Positions 63,998 through 64,000 of a stretch of DNA of 64,000 nt are shown here, piece by piece; the first letter of the stretch is position 1, and each line of letters starts with the position of its first letter. The notes under the pieces were generated by a model that searched no databases, was not told the DNA's origin, and saw nothing but the letters and a program-made list of their open reading frames with translations. The DNA comes from a virus. The DNA is taken from IMG/VR virus record IMGVR_UViG_3300036893_000049, positions 1-64,000 of that record; one strand, 5' to 3'. Position numbers and translations under genes: made by a program.

Positions 63998-64000
63998 GGA

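Noticed and set aside
1-64000. Integrase, CI-type repressor or clear endolysin
   Set aside because: None of the tyrosine or serine recombinase, repressor or soluble endolysin motifs was seen; the only cell-wall enzyme motif is the domain in the tape measure protein.

Overview
The window is the greater part of the genome of a tailed double-stranded DNA bacteriophage with a contractile tail (a myovirus). The evidence is a continuous block of terminase, portal, head-morphogenesis, major capsid, tail sheath, tail tube, frameshifted tail chaperone, tape measure, baseplate (plug, hub, spike, gp25-like, J-like) and fibre genes. The host is probably an alphaproteobacterium: there is a GapR/DUF2312-like gene, an RHH_4 regulator and a Thivi_2564-like membrane protein, promoters carry a CTTGAC-type -35, and the DNA is GC-rich. 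No ribosomal, metabolic or chromosomal backbone genes are present. Genes are packed tightly, and most start codons overlap the preceding stop (ATGA, GTGA, TGATG), so translational coupling is the rule and was often used to choose starts.

Layout. (1) 1-17.5 kb, plus strand: DNA metabolism. ParB-like protein, GapR-like protein with an RMF-like tail, AAA+ ATPase, two beta-class DNA methyltransferases, DUF1937 protein, an RHH regulator, a recombination set (long coiled-coil protein, PDDEXK nuclease, Sak4-like ATPase), VRR-NUC nuclease, another RHH regulator, and a primase-polymerase/helicase. (2) 17.5-18.2 kb: paired 9-bp repeats that look origin-like, then small membrane and unknown genes. (3) 18.25-25.1 kb, minus strand: about 20 small accessory genes apparently read from one promoter at about 25.27 kb. 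(4) 25.25-26.8 kb: four ATTGCGC sites lying over divergent promoters, an RHH gene and a TnpB RNA-guided nuclease gene with intact catalytic residues. (5) 27-57.6 kb, plus strand: packaging, head, tail, baseplate, fibre and small membrane (possibly lysis) genes, interrupted at 29.8-30.2 kb by a three-gene minus-strand cassette with its own promoter. (6) 57.8-59.4 kb: small genes, a tRNA-Thr(CGU) and terminators. (7) 59.4-64 kb, minus strand: an RNA-repair-like group (RtcB ligase, tRNA-like element, polymerase-beta-fold nucleotidyltransferase) with further small genes.

How it may work together. Early genes replicate, recombine and methylate the DNA. Several small ribbon-helix-helix proteins, most with their own promoter, could time expression of the modules. 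The late block builds the particle, with a T-TTT-TTT -1 frameshift setting the ratio of the two tail chaperones. The RtcB/nucleotidyltransferase/tRNA group fits repair or replacement of tRNAs cut during host defence. The most unusual signals are this RNA-repair cassette, the RHH-TnpB operon, a strongly paired RNA-like structure between tail genes (45.90-46.03 kb), a pentamer-phased GTGNN array (63.26-63.33 kb), and three consecutive fibre-region proteins with Sec signal peptides. No integrase, lysogeny repressor or clear endolysin was found, and no CRISPR array is present. All family names come from motifs read by eye, without a database search.
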